Shown in pieces: positions 34,209 through 42,473 of a stretch of 64,000 nt of DNA. Made by a program: the position numbers and the translations under genes. Position 1 is the stretch's first letter. Every line of letters begins with the position of its first letter. Location: the NCBI RefSeq assembly GCF_009677585.1, contig NZ_WKYV01000007.1, forward strand, positions 162,379-226,378, written 5' to 3'. The notes under the pieces were generated by a model. It had not been told where the DNA came from and did not search any database. It was given only the letters and a program-made list of their open reading frames with translations. The DNA comes from Lactonifactor sp. BIOML-A5 (GTDB lineage Bacteria > Bacillota > Clostridia > Lachnospirales > Lachnospiraceae).

Positions 34209-35021
34209 ATGAAGAAGAAAGTGCTGCTATGGATTGGAATCTTGGCCATGTGTACTTTTGCAGCTGGCTGCGGGGGGAATGACAAACAAGAAAAAACAGC
34301 CGGTACAGACACAGAGGCGGCAGACGAGAAAAAGGAGGAATCCAGGGCAGAGGAGACAGCCAGGGAGGACACAAAGTCAGAAGAACCGACGGAAAAAGCA
34401 GAAGAACCGGCGGAAAAAGCAGAAGAACCGGCAGAAAAGACAGAAAAACCAGCGGAGAAGACGGAAGAACCGGCGGTGGCCTATGTGAAGGGAACAGTGA
34501 CAGACAATGTCTATGAAAGCAGTTGGCTGAATATGAAGATTACTCTGCCGGAAGATCTGTTATTCCTCACTGAAGAGGAAATACAGGAAGTGGCGGATAC
34601 TGGCGAGGAGAACATGAACGAGGAAGGACAGGCAGCCGTGGCTGAGATGGAGGATACTTCTGTATATGAGCTTATTGCCAGAAATGCAACCCAGGATTTT
34701 ACTGCTACACTTTTAACTGAGGATAGCCCCATGGCAAATATTACTGCGAACCAGTATCTTCAGGCAGTAAAGTCGGAGCTGCAGAGTTTTACCACAGATG
34801 AGATGGAATACACATTCTCCGATGAGATTGCTACAGTATCCATTGGTGGCCAGGACTATCAGCAGATGGCTACCAGTGTTACCTATATGGATGTAAATAT
34901 GCATCAGGATTACTGTACCAGAAAACAGGATAACAAACTTATCACCTGGATTCTGGTTTACACAGATGATAGTACGGCAACAAAGGATGCTTTTTTTGCC
35001 TCTGTAGGGACGCTGCAATAA
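34209..35021 (+). CDS. lipoprotein with a Glu/Pro/Lys repeat linker
   Basis: A 270-residue secreted lipoprotein of unknown function. The signal peptide MKKKVLLWIGILAMCTFAAG is followed by a lipobox Cys at about residue 21. Residues about 30-95 are a highly charged low-complexity linker containing tandem EEPAEKA units encoded by a 21-bp DNA repeat. The C-terminal 170 residues form a globular domain starting near YVKGTVTDNVYESSWLNMKI and resemble the many Lachnospiraceae lipoproteins with a PsbP/DUF-type fold; I cannot name it. An AGGAATTAAG site precedes the ATG. No operon partner. Confidence 0.8.
   Translation: MKKKVLLWIGILAMCTFAAGCGGNDKQEKTAGTDTEAADEKKEESRAEETAREDTKSEEPTEKAEEPAEKAEEPAEKTEKPAEKTEEPAVAYVKGTVTDNVYESSWLNMKITLPEDLLFLTEEEIQEVADTGEENMNEEGQAAVAEMEDTSVYELIARNATQDFTATLLTEDSPMANITANQYLQAVKSELQSFTTDEMEYTFSDEIATVSIGGQDYQQMATSVTYMDVNMHQDYCTRKQDNKLITWILVYTDDSTATKDAFFASVGTLQ
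34378..34480 (+). repeat. 21-bp tandem repeat coding EEPAEKA
   Basis: About four to five imperfect copies of a 21-base unit (such as GAAGAACCGGCGGAAAAAGC plus one base) lie in frame in the lipoprotein gene. Copies 2 and 3 are almost the same, which suggests recent slippage. Length variation between strains is likely. Confidence 0.8.
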
Positions 35022-35170
35022 CAAAAAAAGTCAGCTGGTGACGCGGCGGTGTGCTGCATAGTTTTTGAGGCTCAGCCAGCAATAAATTAAATTTTTCCAT
35101 ACTCCTTTTATTTTCAGGTGAAATTTGTTATAATAACCAGCAAGAGAATAGCCTTAGGAGGTTTTTGATT
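35022..35170. other. intergenic region with extended -10 promoter for asp23
   Basis: TGTTATAAT at 35126-35134 is an extended -10 promoter (TG-N-TATAAT) with a weak -35 region. It lies 37 bases before the asp23 start, which has TTAGGAGG upstream. The first half of the gap has a small inverted repeat (GTCA-GCTGG-TGAC, about 35030-35042) but no clear terminator. Confidence 0.55.
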
Positions 35171-35551
35171 ATGGCAGAAAAAAGAAATACCTATAAAATA
35201 CATGATAACGGCAATTTGGGAGAAGTACAGATAGCAGATGAGGTGGTTGCAATTATTGCAGGCCTGGCTGCTACAGAAGTAGAGGGAGTTGCTTCCATGG
35301 CCGGGAATATCACGAATGAACTGGTAGGAAAGCTGGGGATGAAGAATCTGTCCAAAGGCGTCAAGGTAGATGTCCTGGAAGATGTGGTATGTGTGGATCT
35401 GGCGCTGAATATAGATTATGGCTATAACATTCTGGAAACAAGCAAGAAGGTTCAGGAGAGAGTGAAGACGGCCATTGAAAATATGACCGGACTGACAGTA
35501 TCCGACGTAAATGTCCGCATTGCAAGTGTGGAGATGGAAAATAATAAGTAG
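35171..35551 (+). CDS. Asp23/Gls24 family envelope stress protein (YqhY-like)
   Basis: A 126-residue Asp23 family protein (ATG 35171, six codons short of the longest frame, behind TTAGGAGG). The signature is GEVQIADEVVAIIAGLAATEVEGVASM and VNVRIASVEME, here abbreviated to the parts AATEVEGV and VNVRI. In Bacillus the homologue YqhY lies just upstream of nusB, exactly as here, and affects acetyl-CoA carboxylase activity. The accB-accC pair that adjoins yqhY in Bacillus is at 18-20 kb in this genome instead. Confidence 0.93.
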   Translation: MAEKRNTYKIHDNGNLGEVQIADEVVAIIAGLAATEVEGVASMAGNITNELVGKLGMKNLSKGVKVDVLEDVVCVDLALNIDYGYNILETSKKVQERVKTAIENMTGLTVSDVNVRIASVEMENNK

Positions 35552-35608
35552 ACCTTTTACAATTGAGAAACATCCGGTTCACAGAAGAATCGTTCTGGCT
35601 GGTATCAT

Positions 35609-35638
35609 TAAGGTGTCTCTGAAAAAGGCACCTTTTTC
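35609..35638 (+). terminator. weak terminator or attenuator before nusB
   Basis: AAGGTG pairs with CACCTT across a loop of about 13 bases, followed by TTTCTC. It lies between asp23 and nusB and may be only partly effective, since no separate nusB promoter is obvious. Confidence 0.55.
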
Positions 35639-35673
35639 TCTTTGCAGAAGTGAAATTAAACGTGGAGGACGGA

Positions 35674-36081
35674 ATGGGAAGAAGAGAACTTCGTGAAAAT
35701 ATATTTAAACTGCTTTTTGTAAGTGAATTCAATACACCGGAAGAGATGCCGGAGCAGATCAGTCTGTATTTTGAACAGCTGGGGGAACTCAGCCAGAAGG
35801 ATCAGATGTATATGGAAGAGAAATATAATAAGGTGCGCAATGTACTGGATGAGATAGACAGTCTGATCAATGAGGCGGCAAAAGGATGGAAAACCTCCCG
35901 TATGGGAAAGGTTGACCTCACGATTCTGCGTCTGGCTGTCTACGAGATGAATTACGACCCGGATGTACCGGTGAAAGTAGCCATTAATGAGGCCATTGAG
36001 ATAGGAAAGCGATTTGGCCAGGACGAATCCGCGGCCTTTATCAACGGAATTTTGGGAAATATCGCTAAGGAGAAGGAATGA
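35674..36081 (+). CDS. nusB: transcription antitermination factor NusB
   Basis: A 135-residue NusB. ATG 35674 follows GGAGGA; the frame runs eight codons further upstream without a ribosome site. Family motifs are RRELRENIFKLLF, KTSRMGKVDLTILRLAVYEM in its core (DLTILRLAVYEM) and the end motif INEAIEIGKRFG...FINGILGNI. NusB binds boxA in rRNA leaders with NusE. Its stop overlaps the start of xseA (ATGA). Confidence 0.96.
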   Translation: MGRRELRENIFKLLFVSEFNTPEEMPEQISLYFEQLGELSQKDQMYMEEKYNKVRNVLDEIDSLINEAAKGWKTSRMGKVDLTILRLAVYEMNYDPDVPVKVAINEAIEIGKRFGQDESAAFINGILGNIAKEKE

Positions 36082-37304
36082 GCAGTATTTATTCTGTAAC
36101 CCAGGTCAATACTTATATTAAGAACATGTTCACCCAGGATTTTTTTCTGAATAAGATATACGTAAAGGGTGAAGTATCCAACTGTAAATACCACACCTCG
36201 GGTCACATTTATTTCTCACTGAAGGATGAAAGCGGAACGATCGCCTGTGTCATGTTCGCCGGAAGCCGTAAGGGACTTGCGTTTTCCATGAAAAACGGTG
36301 ATAAGGTTGTAGTAGGCGGAAGTGTCAACGTATACGAGAGAGACGGAAAGTATCAGCTTTATGCCAAAGAGATTACCCTGGAGGGCGCCGGACTTCTCTA
36401 CGAACGATATCTGGCGCTGAAAAAAGAACTGGAAGAGATGGGAATGTTTGCCCAGGAATATAAACAGCCCATTCCCCGGTTTATAAAAACTCTGGGGGTG
36501 GTCACTGCGCCCACAGGGGCTGCTGTACAGGATATCCGCAATATATCATATAGAAGAAATCCGTTTCTGCAGATTATTCTCTACCCGGCTCTTGTCCAGG
36601 GAGACGGTGCCAAAGAGAGCATTGTAAAAGGAATTGAAAAGCTGGATGCTCTGGGCGTGGATGCTATTATTGTTGGGCGAGGCGGAGGCTCAATTGAAGA
36701 TCTTTGGGCTTTTAATGAGGAGGAAGTAGCCAGAGCTATTTTCAACTGCAGTACACCCATTATATCGGCAGTGGGACATGAGACAGACACTACCATAGCC
36801 GATTATGTGGCGGATCTCAGGGCCCCTACGCCATCTGCGGCGGCAGAATTAGCGGTAGATGATATGCGCGGGCTTATGGAGCTTTTGTATGAATATTCCA
36901 GACGCCTGACAAGAGGGATGGAGAACCGGGTGCTTTTAGAGAAAGGACAGCTGGAACAGTACAGGACAAAGCTTAACTTTTTAAGCCCTGCCAGCCAGAT
37001 TCGGGAAAAGCGCCAGCGACTGATTGATCTTGAGGATAAGATGAGGGAAGCCATGAAGCGCAGCATCCTTTATTCCCGCCAGGAACTGAATATTTATATT
37101 GAGCGTATGAAAGGATTGTCCCCTCTGAATAAGCTGAATCAAGGATTTTCCTATGTGGAAGATGATAATCATCATGCAGTCACAAGCGTTACTCAAGTGG
37201 AACCTGGGGAGCATCTGACAATACAGGTTGCAGATGGTATGATTCATACCTCTGTGGAAAAAACGGAAACTGCAGACAGAGGAGTTGGAATAAATGGCAG
37301 ATAA
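36078..37304 (+). CDS. xseA: exodeoxyribonuclease VII large subunit
   Basis: A 408-residue XseA. The N-terminal OB-fold (VKGEVSNCKYHTSGHIYFSL core) and the catalytic-region motifs GVVTAPTGAAVQDI, IIVGRGGGSIEDLW and SAVGHETDTTIADYVADLRAPTPSAAAE are conserved (quoted in parts). A coiled-coil region follows. With XseB it degrades single-stranded DNA into oligonucleotides. It overlaps nusB and also xseB by 11 bases, so translation is coupled. Confidence 0.95.
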   Translation: MSSIYSVTQVNTYIKNMFTQDFFLNKIYVKGEVSNCKYHTSGHIYFSLKDESGTIACVMFAGSRKGLAFSMKNGDKVVVGGSVNVYERDGKYQLYAKEITLEGAGLLYERYLALKKELEEMGMFAQEYKQPIPRFIKTLGVVTAPTGAAVQDIRNISYRRNPFLQIILYPALVQGDGAKESIVKGIEKLDALGVDAIIVGRGGGSIEDLWAFNEEEVARAIFNCSTPIISAVGHETDTTIADYVADLRAPTPSAAAELAVDDMRGLMELLYEYSRRLTRGMENRVLLEKGQLEQYRTKLNFLSPASQIREKRQRLIDLEDKMREAMKRSILYSRQELNIYIERMKGLSPLNKLNQGFSYVEDDNHHAVTSVTQVEPGEHLTIQVADGMIHTSVEKTETADRGVGINGR

Positions 37305-37509
37305 AAAGGAAACCAGAACCATAGAAGAGGCAATGAAATCTCTGGATGCTATTGTAACGCAGCTGGAGAGCAGAGAAATTTCACTGGAAGATTCTTTTAA
37401 GGTCTACCAGGAAGGAATGGAGCTATTAAAATACTGTAACAGTAAGATAGATAAAGTTGAAAAGAAAATGCTTCAGATGGATGAAAATGGAGAACTCAGT
37501 GAATTTTAA
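37294..37509 (+). CDS. xseB: exodeoxyribonuclease VII small subunit
   Basis: A 71-residue helical protein with the XseB pattern TIEEAMKSLDAIVTQLESRE followed by ISLEDSFKVYQEGM. It overlaps the end of xseA by 11 bases and the start of ispA by about 20, which implies translational coupling through three genes. XseB is needed for assembly and activity of exonuclease VII. Confidence 0.95.
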   Translation: MADKKETRTIEEAMKSLDAIVTQLESREISLEDSFKVYQEGMELLKYCNSKIDKVEKKMLQMDENGELSEF

Positions 37510-38389
37510 AGAGGAATTACAGAAGAAGACAGAACTTGCGGAGCATATCATCCGCAGATATCTTCCCGTAGAGGAAGGATTTTCGAAGAGAATGGCGGAG
37601 GCGGTAAACTACAGCATGACAGCCCCGGGAAAGCGGCTCAGGCCCATAATGATGGAGGAGGCATACCTCTTATTCCATGGAAGGGACCGAAAGGCAATAG
37701 AACCTTTCATGGCTGCTCTGGAGATGATTCATACCCATTCGCTGATTCACGATGACCTTCCTGCTCTGGATAATGACGATTATCGGAGGGGAAAAAAGAC
37801 TACCCATGTTGTATTCGGAGAGGCTGCGGCTATCCTTGCCGGAGATGCACTGCTGAATTATGCCTATGAAACCGCTTTTCTGGCGTTTCAGAGTGATACA
37901 GCCCCTGCTGTGATCGGACAGGCTCTGGGGATCCTGGGTAGTAAAACTGGTATCCACGGAATGCTGGGAGGCCAGGGTGTGGATGTGGAAAACGACGGCA
38001 TACCTATAAACAGGGAGATGCTGCATTATATCTATAGAAATAAAACATCGGCCTTGATCGAAGCCGCGCTTATGACTGGTGCAGTGCTTGCAGGTGCAGA
38101 GAAATGTGAGCTTGAGGCCATGGAACGAATTGGAAGGAACATCGGACTGGCGTTTCAGATACAGGACGATATTCTGGATGTCACAGGGGATGAGAAGGAA
38201 CTGGGAAAACCAGTTCACAGCGATGAGAAGAATCACAAGACAACCTGGGTAACTCTGCAGGGACTGGAAGATGCCCAAAAAGAGGCAGAGAAGCTGACAC
38301 AGGCGGCAGTATGTGAACTGACGTCACTGACAGGAGAAGGTGAATTCCTTATAGCACTGATCTCTTCCCTGAGCGGCAGAAAAAAGTAG
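37487..38389 (+). CDS. ispA: farnesyl diphosphate synthase (polyprenyl synthetase)
   Basis: A protein of about 300 residues of the short-chain prenyltransferase type. The first Asp-rich motif is DDLPALDNDD and the second is DDILD, both chelating Mg2+ for condensation of IPP with allylic diphosphates. GKRLRPIM and GQGVDVE fit the IspA family. The start is uncertain: the frame inside xseB has ATG at 37457, 37481 and 37487 and GTG at 37499; 37487 gives the expected length. It precedes dxs, placing isoprenoid genes together. Confidence 0.94.
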   Translation: MENSVNFKEELQKKTELAEHIIRRYLPVEEGFSKRMAEAVNYSMTAPGKRLRPIMMEEAYLLFHGRDRKAIEPFMAALEMIHTHSLIHDDLPALDNDDYRRGKKTTHVVFGEAAAILAGDALLNYAYETAFLAFQSDTAPAVIGQALGILGSKTGIHGMLGGQGVDVENDGIPINREMLHYIYRNKTSALIEAALMTGAVLAGAEKCELEAMERIGRNIGLAFQIQDDILDVTGDEKELGKPVHSDEKNHKTTWVTLQGLEDAQKEAEKLTQAAVCELTSLTGEGEFLIALISSLSGRKK

Positions 38390-38403
38390 AGGTGAAGCTA
38401 CCA

Positions 38404-40266
38404 ATGATTTTAGATAAGATAAATCAGCCAAACGATATAAAAAAAATACCGCTGGAGGAATTTCCCCAGCTTGCTTCAGAGATCCGTCAGTTTCTGATCG
38501 AATCTCTGAGTAAGACAGGGGGGCATCTGGCCTCCAATCTGGGTGTGGTAGAGCTTACTATGGCACTCCACAATGTCATGGACCTTCCTACAGATAAGAT
38601 TATCTGGGATGTAGGGCATCAGTCTTATACCCACAAAATCCTTACCGGACGAAAGGATGGTTTTGAGAATCTAAGAAAATATCAGGGGATGAGCGGTTTT
38701 CCGAAAAGGTGTGAAAGTTCGTGTGATTCTTTTGACACAGGACACAGCTCCACCTCTATTTCTGCAGGCCTGGGATATGTGGCAGGGCGGGATCTCAAAG
38801 GGGAAAATTATCGTGTGGTGTCTGTGATCGGCGACGGGGCCCTTACCGGGGGAATGGCTTATGAAGCTCTGAACAATGCCTCTGAGCTGAAAACGAATTT
38901 TATTATAGTGCTAAATGACAATAAGATGTCCATCTCTGAGAATGTAGGAGGTATTTCCCAGTACCTGGGGAACATACGCACTGCCGAAGCCTATACCGGA
39001 CTGAAAATGAGTGTGACTAAAAGCCTCAATAAGATGCCCAGTGTGGGACCCGCTATTGTGAAAAAGATACACAAGACAAAAAGCAGCATCAAACAGCTTT
39101 TTATTCCGGGAATGTTTTTTGAAGATATGGGTATCACCTACCTGGGACCTGTGAACGGTCACGACATCCGCCAGACCATGCGTGTGCTCAATGAAGCCAA
39201 AAAGGTGGAGGGGGCAGTCATTGTCCATGTTCTTACGGAAAAAGGAAAGGGATATGAACCGGCCATGCGCCATCCCGCCAGGTTCCACGGAACCACTCCC
39301 TTTGATATCACCAACGGGATACCTACAAGCAGCGGGAGTAAAGCAAGCTACACGGACATATTTTCCACGGTAATGAGAAAGTTTGGCGACAGGAACCCGG
39401 ATGTGGTGGCAGTGACTGCGGCCATGCCGGACGGGACGGGGCTGAAACGATTCCGGAATATGTTTCCAGACCGCTTCTTTGATGTGGGAATTGCAGAGCA
39501 GCATGCAGTAACCTTTGCCGCGGGTCTGGCGCTGGGAGGTCTGACACCGGTAGTTGCCATCTACTCTTCTTTTTTACAGAGAGCATTTGACCAGGTGATT
39601 CATGATGTCTGCATGCAGAACCTTCATGTGGTCTTTGCTATTGATAGGGCAGGATTGGTGGGAAGCGACGGGGAAACCCATCAGGGGTGCTTTGATTTGT
39701 CATATCTCTCTTTAGTTCCCAACATGACAGTGATGGCTCCGAAAAACAAGTGGGAGCTGTCGGATATGCTGAAATATGCAGTGGCTTATGACGGGCCGAT
39801 TGCCATCAGGTACCCCAGAGGGGAGGCTTATGACGGCCTTGAGGAGTACAGGGAAGAGATTCACTATGGAAAAGGAGAATGGATTTACAGAGAGTCGGAG
39901 ATCCTGCTGCTGGCAGCAGGGAGTATGGTGAAAACAGCAGTGAAGGTCAGAGAGATGCTGAAAGAAAAGGGACACAGGGTGTCTCTGGTGAATGCCAGAT
40001 TTGTAAAGCCTATTGATACAGAAATTATCTGTGAAGCCGCAAGGGACCACAGCCTTATTGTCACTCTGGAGGAAAATGTGAAGAGCGGCGGGTTTGGGGA
40101 GCATGTGCTGGACTGTGTGAGCACCTGGAAGCTTCCGATTAAGGTGATGATCCGCGCACTGCCGGATCGGTTTGTAGAGCAGGGGAACGTAGGACTGCTT
40201 CACCAAGAGGTGGGACTGGATCCTGAGGCTGTATGCCAATCCATACTGGAGGAAAAAACCAAATGA
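38404..40266 (+). CDS. dxs: 1-deoxy-D-xylulose-5-phosphate synthase
   Basis: A 620-residue thiamine-diphosphate enzyme starting at ATG 38404 behind AGAGGTG. Motifs: GGHLASNLGVVELT, DVGHQSYTHKILTGR, GHSSTSISAGLG, the ThDP-binding GDGALTGG...NND-type motif (VLNDNKMSIS), DVGIAEQHAVTFAAG and DRAGLVGSDGETHQG. It condenses pyruvate with glyceraldehyde 3-phosphate, the first step of the MEP pathway. The stop overlaps tlyA (ATGA). Confidence 0.97.
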   Translation: MILDKINQPNDIKKIPLEEFPQLASEIRQFLIESLSKTGGHLASNLGVVELTMALHNVMDLPTDKIIWDVGHQSYTHKILTGRKDGFENLRKYQGMSGFPKRCESSCDSFDTGHSSTSISAGLGYVAGRDLKGENYRVVSVIGDGALTGGMAYEALNNASELKTNFIIVLNDNKMSISENVGGISQYLGNIRTAEAYTGLKMSVTKSLNKMPSVGPAIVKKIHKTKSSIKQLFIPGMFFEDMGITYLGPVNGHDIRQTMRVLNEAKKVEGAVIVHVLTEKGKGYEPAMRHPARFHGTTPFDITNGIPTSSGSKASYTDIFSTVMRKFGDRNPDVVAVTAAMPDGTGLKRFRNMFPDRFFDVGIAEQHAVTFAAGLALGGLTPVVAIYSSFLQRAFDQVIHDVCMQNLHVVFAIDRAGLVGSDGETHQGCFDLSYLSLVPNMTVMAPKNKWELSDMLKYAVAYDGPIAIRYPRGEAYDGLEEYREEIHYGKGEWIYRESEILLLAAGSMVKTAVKVREMLKEKGHRVSLVNARFVKPIDTEIICEAARDHSLIVTLEENVKSGGFGEHVLDCVSTWKLPIKVMIRALPDRFVEQGNVGLLHQEVGLDPEAVCQSILEEKTK

Positions 40267-41072
40267 AAGAGCGCTTAGATGTTTTACTGGTAAACCGGAA
40301 TCTTGCCGCTTCCAGAGAAAAAGCCAAGGCAGTAATTATGTCAGGGAATGTATTTGTAGAAGGACAGAGGGAGGACAAGGCCGGAACCATGTTTCCGGAC
40401 ACAGTGGAGATCACAGTAAAAGGGAATCCCCTGAAATATGTGAGCAGAGGGGGCCTGAAGCTGGAGAAAGCTATGACACACTTTGGTCTGGAGCTCTCCG
40501 GAAAAGTATGCATGGACGTAGGTTCCTCCACCGGAGGATTTACAGACTGTATGCTTCAGAACGGAGCGGTAAAAGTATATGCAGTGGATGTGGGGCATGG
40601 TCAGCTGGATTGGAAACTGCGTCAGGATGAACGGGTAACCTGTATGGAGAAAACCAATATCCGCTATGTGCTTCCGGAGCATATACAGGAGCCGCCTCAG
40701 TTTGTTTCTATAGATGTATCCTTTATCTCCCTCACTAAAGTTTTGCTGCCCGTCCGGGAGCTTATGGCAGAGGCGGGGGAAATTGTCTGTCTGATCAAGC
40801 CTCAGTTTGAGGCGGGAAGAGAAAAGGTTGGCAAAAAGGGGGTAGTCAGGGATCCCAAAGTTCACGAGGAAGTGATACGAAAAGTAATTGATTACGCACA
40901 AAGTATCTCCTTTCGGGTTCTGCATCTGGAATTTTCTCCCATCAAAGGACCGGAGGGAAATATCGAATATTTGCTGCATTTGGTTAAATTCCCCGGGGAA
41001 GAGGATACACAAAGGCAGGTAACAGCAGAAATAAAAGAAATTGTAGAAAAGGCACACGGTACATTAGACTGA
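40263..41072 (+). CDS. tlyA: TlyA family rRNA (2'-O-ribose) methyltransferase
   Basis: A 269-residue protein with an N-terminal S4 RNA-binding domain (KERLDVLLVNRNLAASREKA) and an FtsJ/RrmJ-like methyltransferase domain with the SAM motif MDVGSSTGGFTDCML and later SFISLTKVL and LIKPQFEAGRE. The ATG overlaps the dxs stop and has TGGAGGA upstream. TlyA enzymes methylate 16S and 23S rRNA; the old name hemolysin A is misleading. Bacillus has the homologue yqxC in the same place. Confidence 0.95.
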   Translation: MKERLDVLLVNRNLAASREKAKAVIMSGNVFVEGQREDKAGTMFPDTVEITVKGNPLKYVSRGGLKLEKAMTHFGLELSGKVCMDVGSSTGGFTDCMLQNGAVKVYAVDVGHGQLDWKLRQDERVTCMEKTNIRYVLPEHIQEPPQFVSIDVSFISLTKVLLPVRELMAEAGEIVCLIKPQFEAGREKVGKKGVVRDPKVHEEVIRKVIDYAQSISFRVLHLEFSPIKGPEGNIEYLLHLVKFPGEEDTQRQVTAEIKEIVEKAHGTLD

Positions 41073-41084
41073 CAGGTGAGGGGT

Positions 41085-41948
41085 ATGAAAAAATTCTACA
41101 TAATTACAAACAGCAGTAAAGATGAAGGATTGACAGTGACAAAAGAGATCGTGGGCTATCTGAAGGCACAGGGATGCCAGTGTACCATACAGACAGAAAG
41201 AGACCGGGATCCAAATGCAGGCTATCACTATACGAATGTTAAGCTGATTCCGGAAGATGCGGACTGCGTTATTGTCCTGGGCGGGGACGGAACCCTGCTA
41301 CAGGCAGCCAGGGATGTGATAGACCGTCAGATCCCTCTGCTGGGTATCAATATGGGAACACTGGGGTATCTGGCAGAGATAGACCGTGATTCCATAGGGC
41401 CTGCCATTGATCATCTGATACGGGATGAGTACGAGATAGAGCGAAGAATGATGCTCACGGGGGATATGTACCGGGGAAATGAGATTATAGCCTCAGATAT
41501 TGCCCTGAACGATATCGTGATTGTCAGGGACGGCCCAATGAGGATGGTCAGGTTCAAAAATTACGTAAACGGGGAATTCCTGAATACCTACACTGCAGAC
41601 GGAATTATAATCTCAACGCCTACCGGATCCACCGGATACAGCCTTTCTGTTGGCGGGCCCATTGTATCCCCCGGCGCTTCTATGATTATGATGACACCCA
41701 TAGCTCCTCATACGCTGAACACAAGGAGCATTATATTTTCTTCCGAGGATGAGATTACGGTGGAGATCGCCCAGGGGAAATCAAAAGGAGATGCCAAGGC
41801 TATCGCAAGCTTTGACGGGGATACGGATCTCACCATGACAACCGGAGATCGCATAGTGATACGCAGAGCCAAACCAGATACCCAGATTATAAAGATAAGT
41901 AATCTGAGCTTTTTGGAGGTACTGCGGCAAAAAATGAGTACCAGCTAA
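41085..41948 (+). CDS. nadK: NAD kinase
   Basis: A 287-residue NAD kinase. ATG 41085 follows AGGTGAGGGGT; a GTG nine bases earlier is inside that site. The GGDGT motif (VLGGDGTLLQAARD), the NMGTLGYLAEI stretch and the NDIVI...TPTGSTGYSLSVGGP motif are clear. It makes NADP+ from NAD+ and ATP. In Bacillus this cluster has no NAD kinase between yqxC and argR, so its presence here is a clostridial arrangement. Confidence 0.96.
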   Translation: MKKFYIITNSSKDEGLTVTKEIVGYLKAQGCQCTIQTERDRDPNAGYHYTNVKLIPEDADCVIVLGGDGTLLQAARDVIDRQIPLLGINMGTLGYLAEIDRDSIGPAIDHLIRDEYEIERRMMLTGDMYRGNEIIASDIALNDIVIVRDGPMRMVRFKNYVNGEFLNTYTADGIIISTPTGSTGYSLSVGGPIVSPGASMIMMTPIAPHTLNTRSIIFSSEDEITVEIAQGKSKGDAKAIASFDGDTDLTMTTGDRIVIRRAKPDTQIIKISNLSFLEVLRQKMSTS

Positions 41949-41982
41949 TGTGTGAGGATAACATCTCGGGAGGGTACAAAAC

Positions 41983-42435
41983 ATGAAGATAGCAAGACAT
42001 TCAAAAATCATTGAACTAATCAATCAATATGATATAGAAACACAGGAAGAGCTTGCCGACAAGCTTCAGGAGGCTGGCTATAAGGTTACCCAGGCCACTA
42101 TTTCCAGGGATATCCGGGAGCTTAAACTTACAAAAATTGCGGATGGAATCGGACGTTCCAGATATGCGGTTCTCGAAAACAAGAATCAGAATATGAGTGA
42201 AAAATACACCAGAGTGCTGAAAGACGCATTCTTATCCATGGATATGGCTCAGAATATACTGGTAATCAAAACAGTGTCCGGGATGGCCATGGCGGCCGCT
42301 GCAGCCCTGGATGAACTAAACTGGGAAGAGATTGTCGGATGTATTGCAGGGGACAATACCATCATGTGTGCGGTAAAAAGTGTTGATGAAACACTGCTGC
42401 TCATGGAGAAGATCCGGCGGATCCTGGAAAACTGA
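41983..42435 (+). CDS. argR: arginine repressor
   Basis: A 150-residue ArgR/AhrC. The N-terminal winged helix contains ETQEELADKLQEAGYKVTQATISRDIRELKL (quoted here in parts: TQATISRDIREL). The C-terminal hexamerisation and arginine-binding domain contains GCIAGDNTIM. It is a regulator of arginine metabolism, conserved next to recN in Firmicutes. GGGAGG precedes the ATG. Confidence 0.96.
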   Translation: MKIARHSKIIELINQYDIETQEELADKLQEAGYKVTQATISRDIRELKLTKIADGIGRSRYAVLENKNQNMSEKYTRVLKDAFLSMDMAQNILVIKTVSGMAMAAAAALDELNWEEIVGCIAGDNTIMCAVKSVDETLLLMEKIRRILEN

Positions 42436-42473
42436 AGAAACATCGAAAGAAGAGAGTGTAAAGGAGCAAAGAT

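Noticed and set aside
34378..34480. A short CRISPR-like array.
   Set aside because: The 21-bp units are contiguous, without spacers, and encode a low-complexity protein linker in frame.
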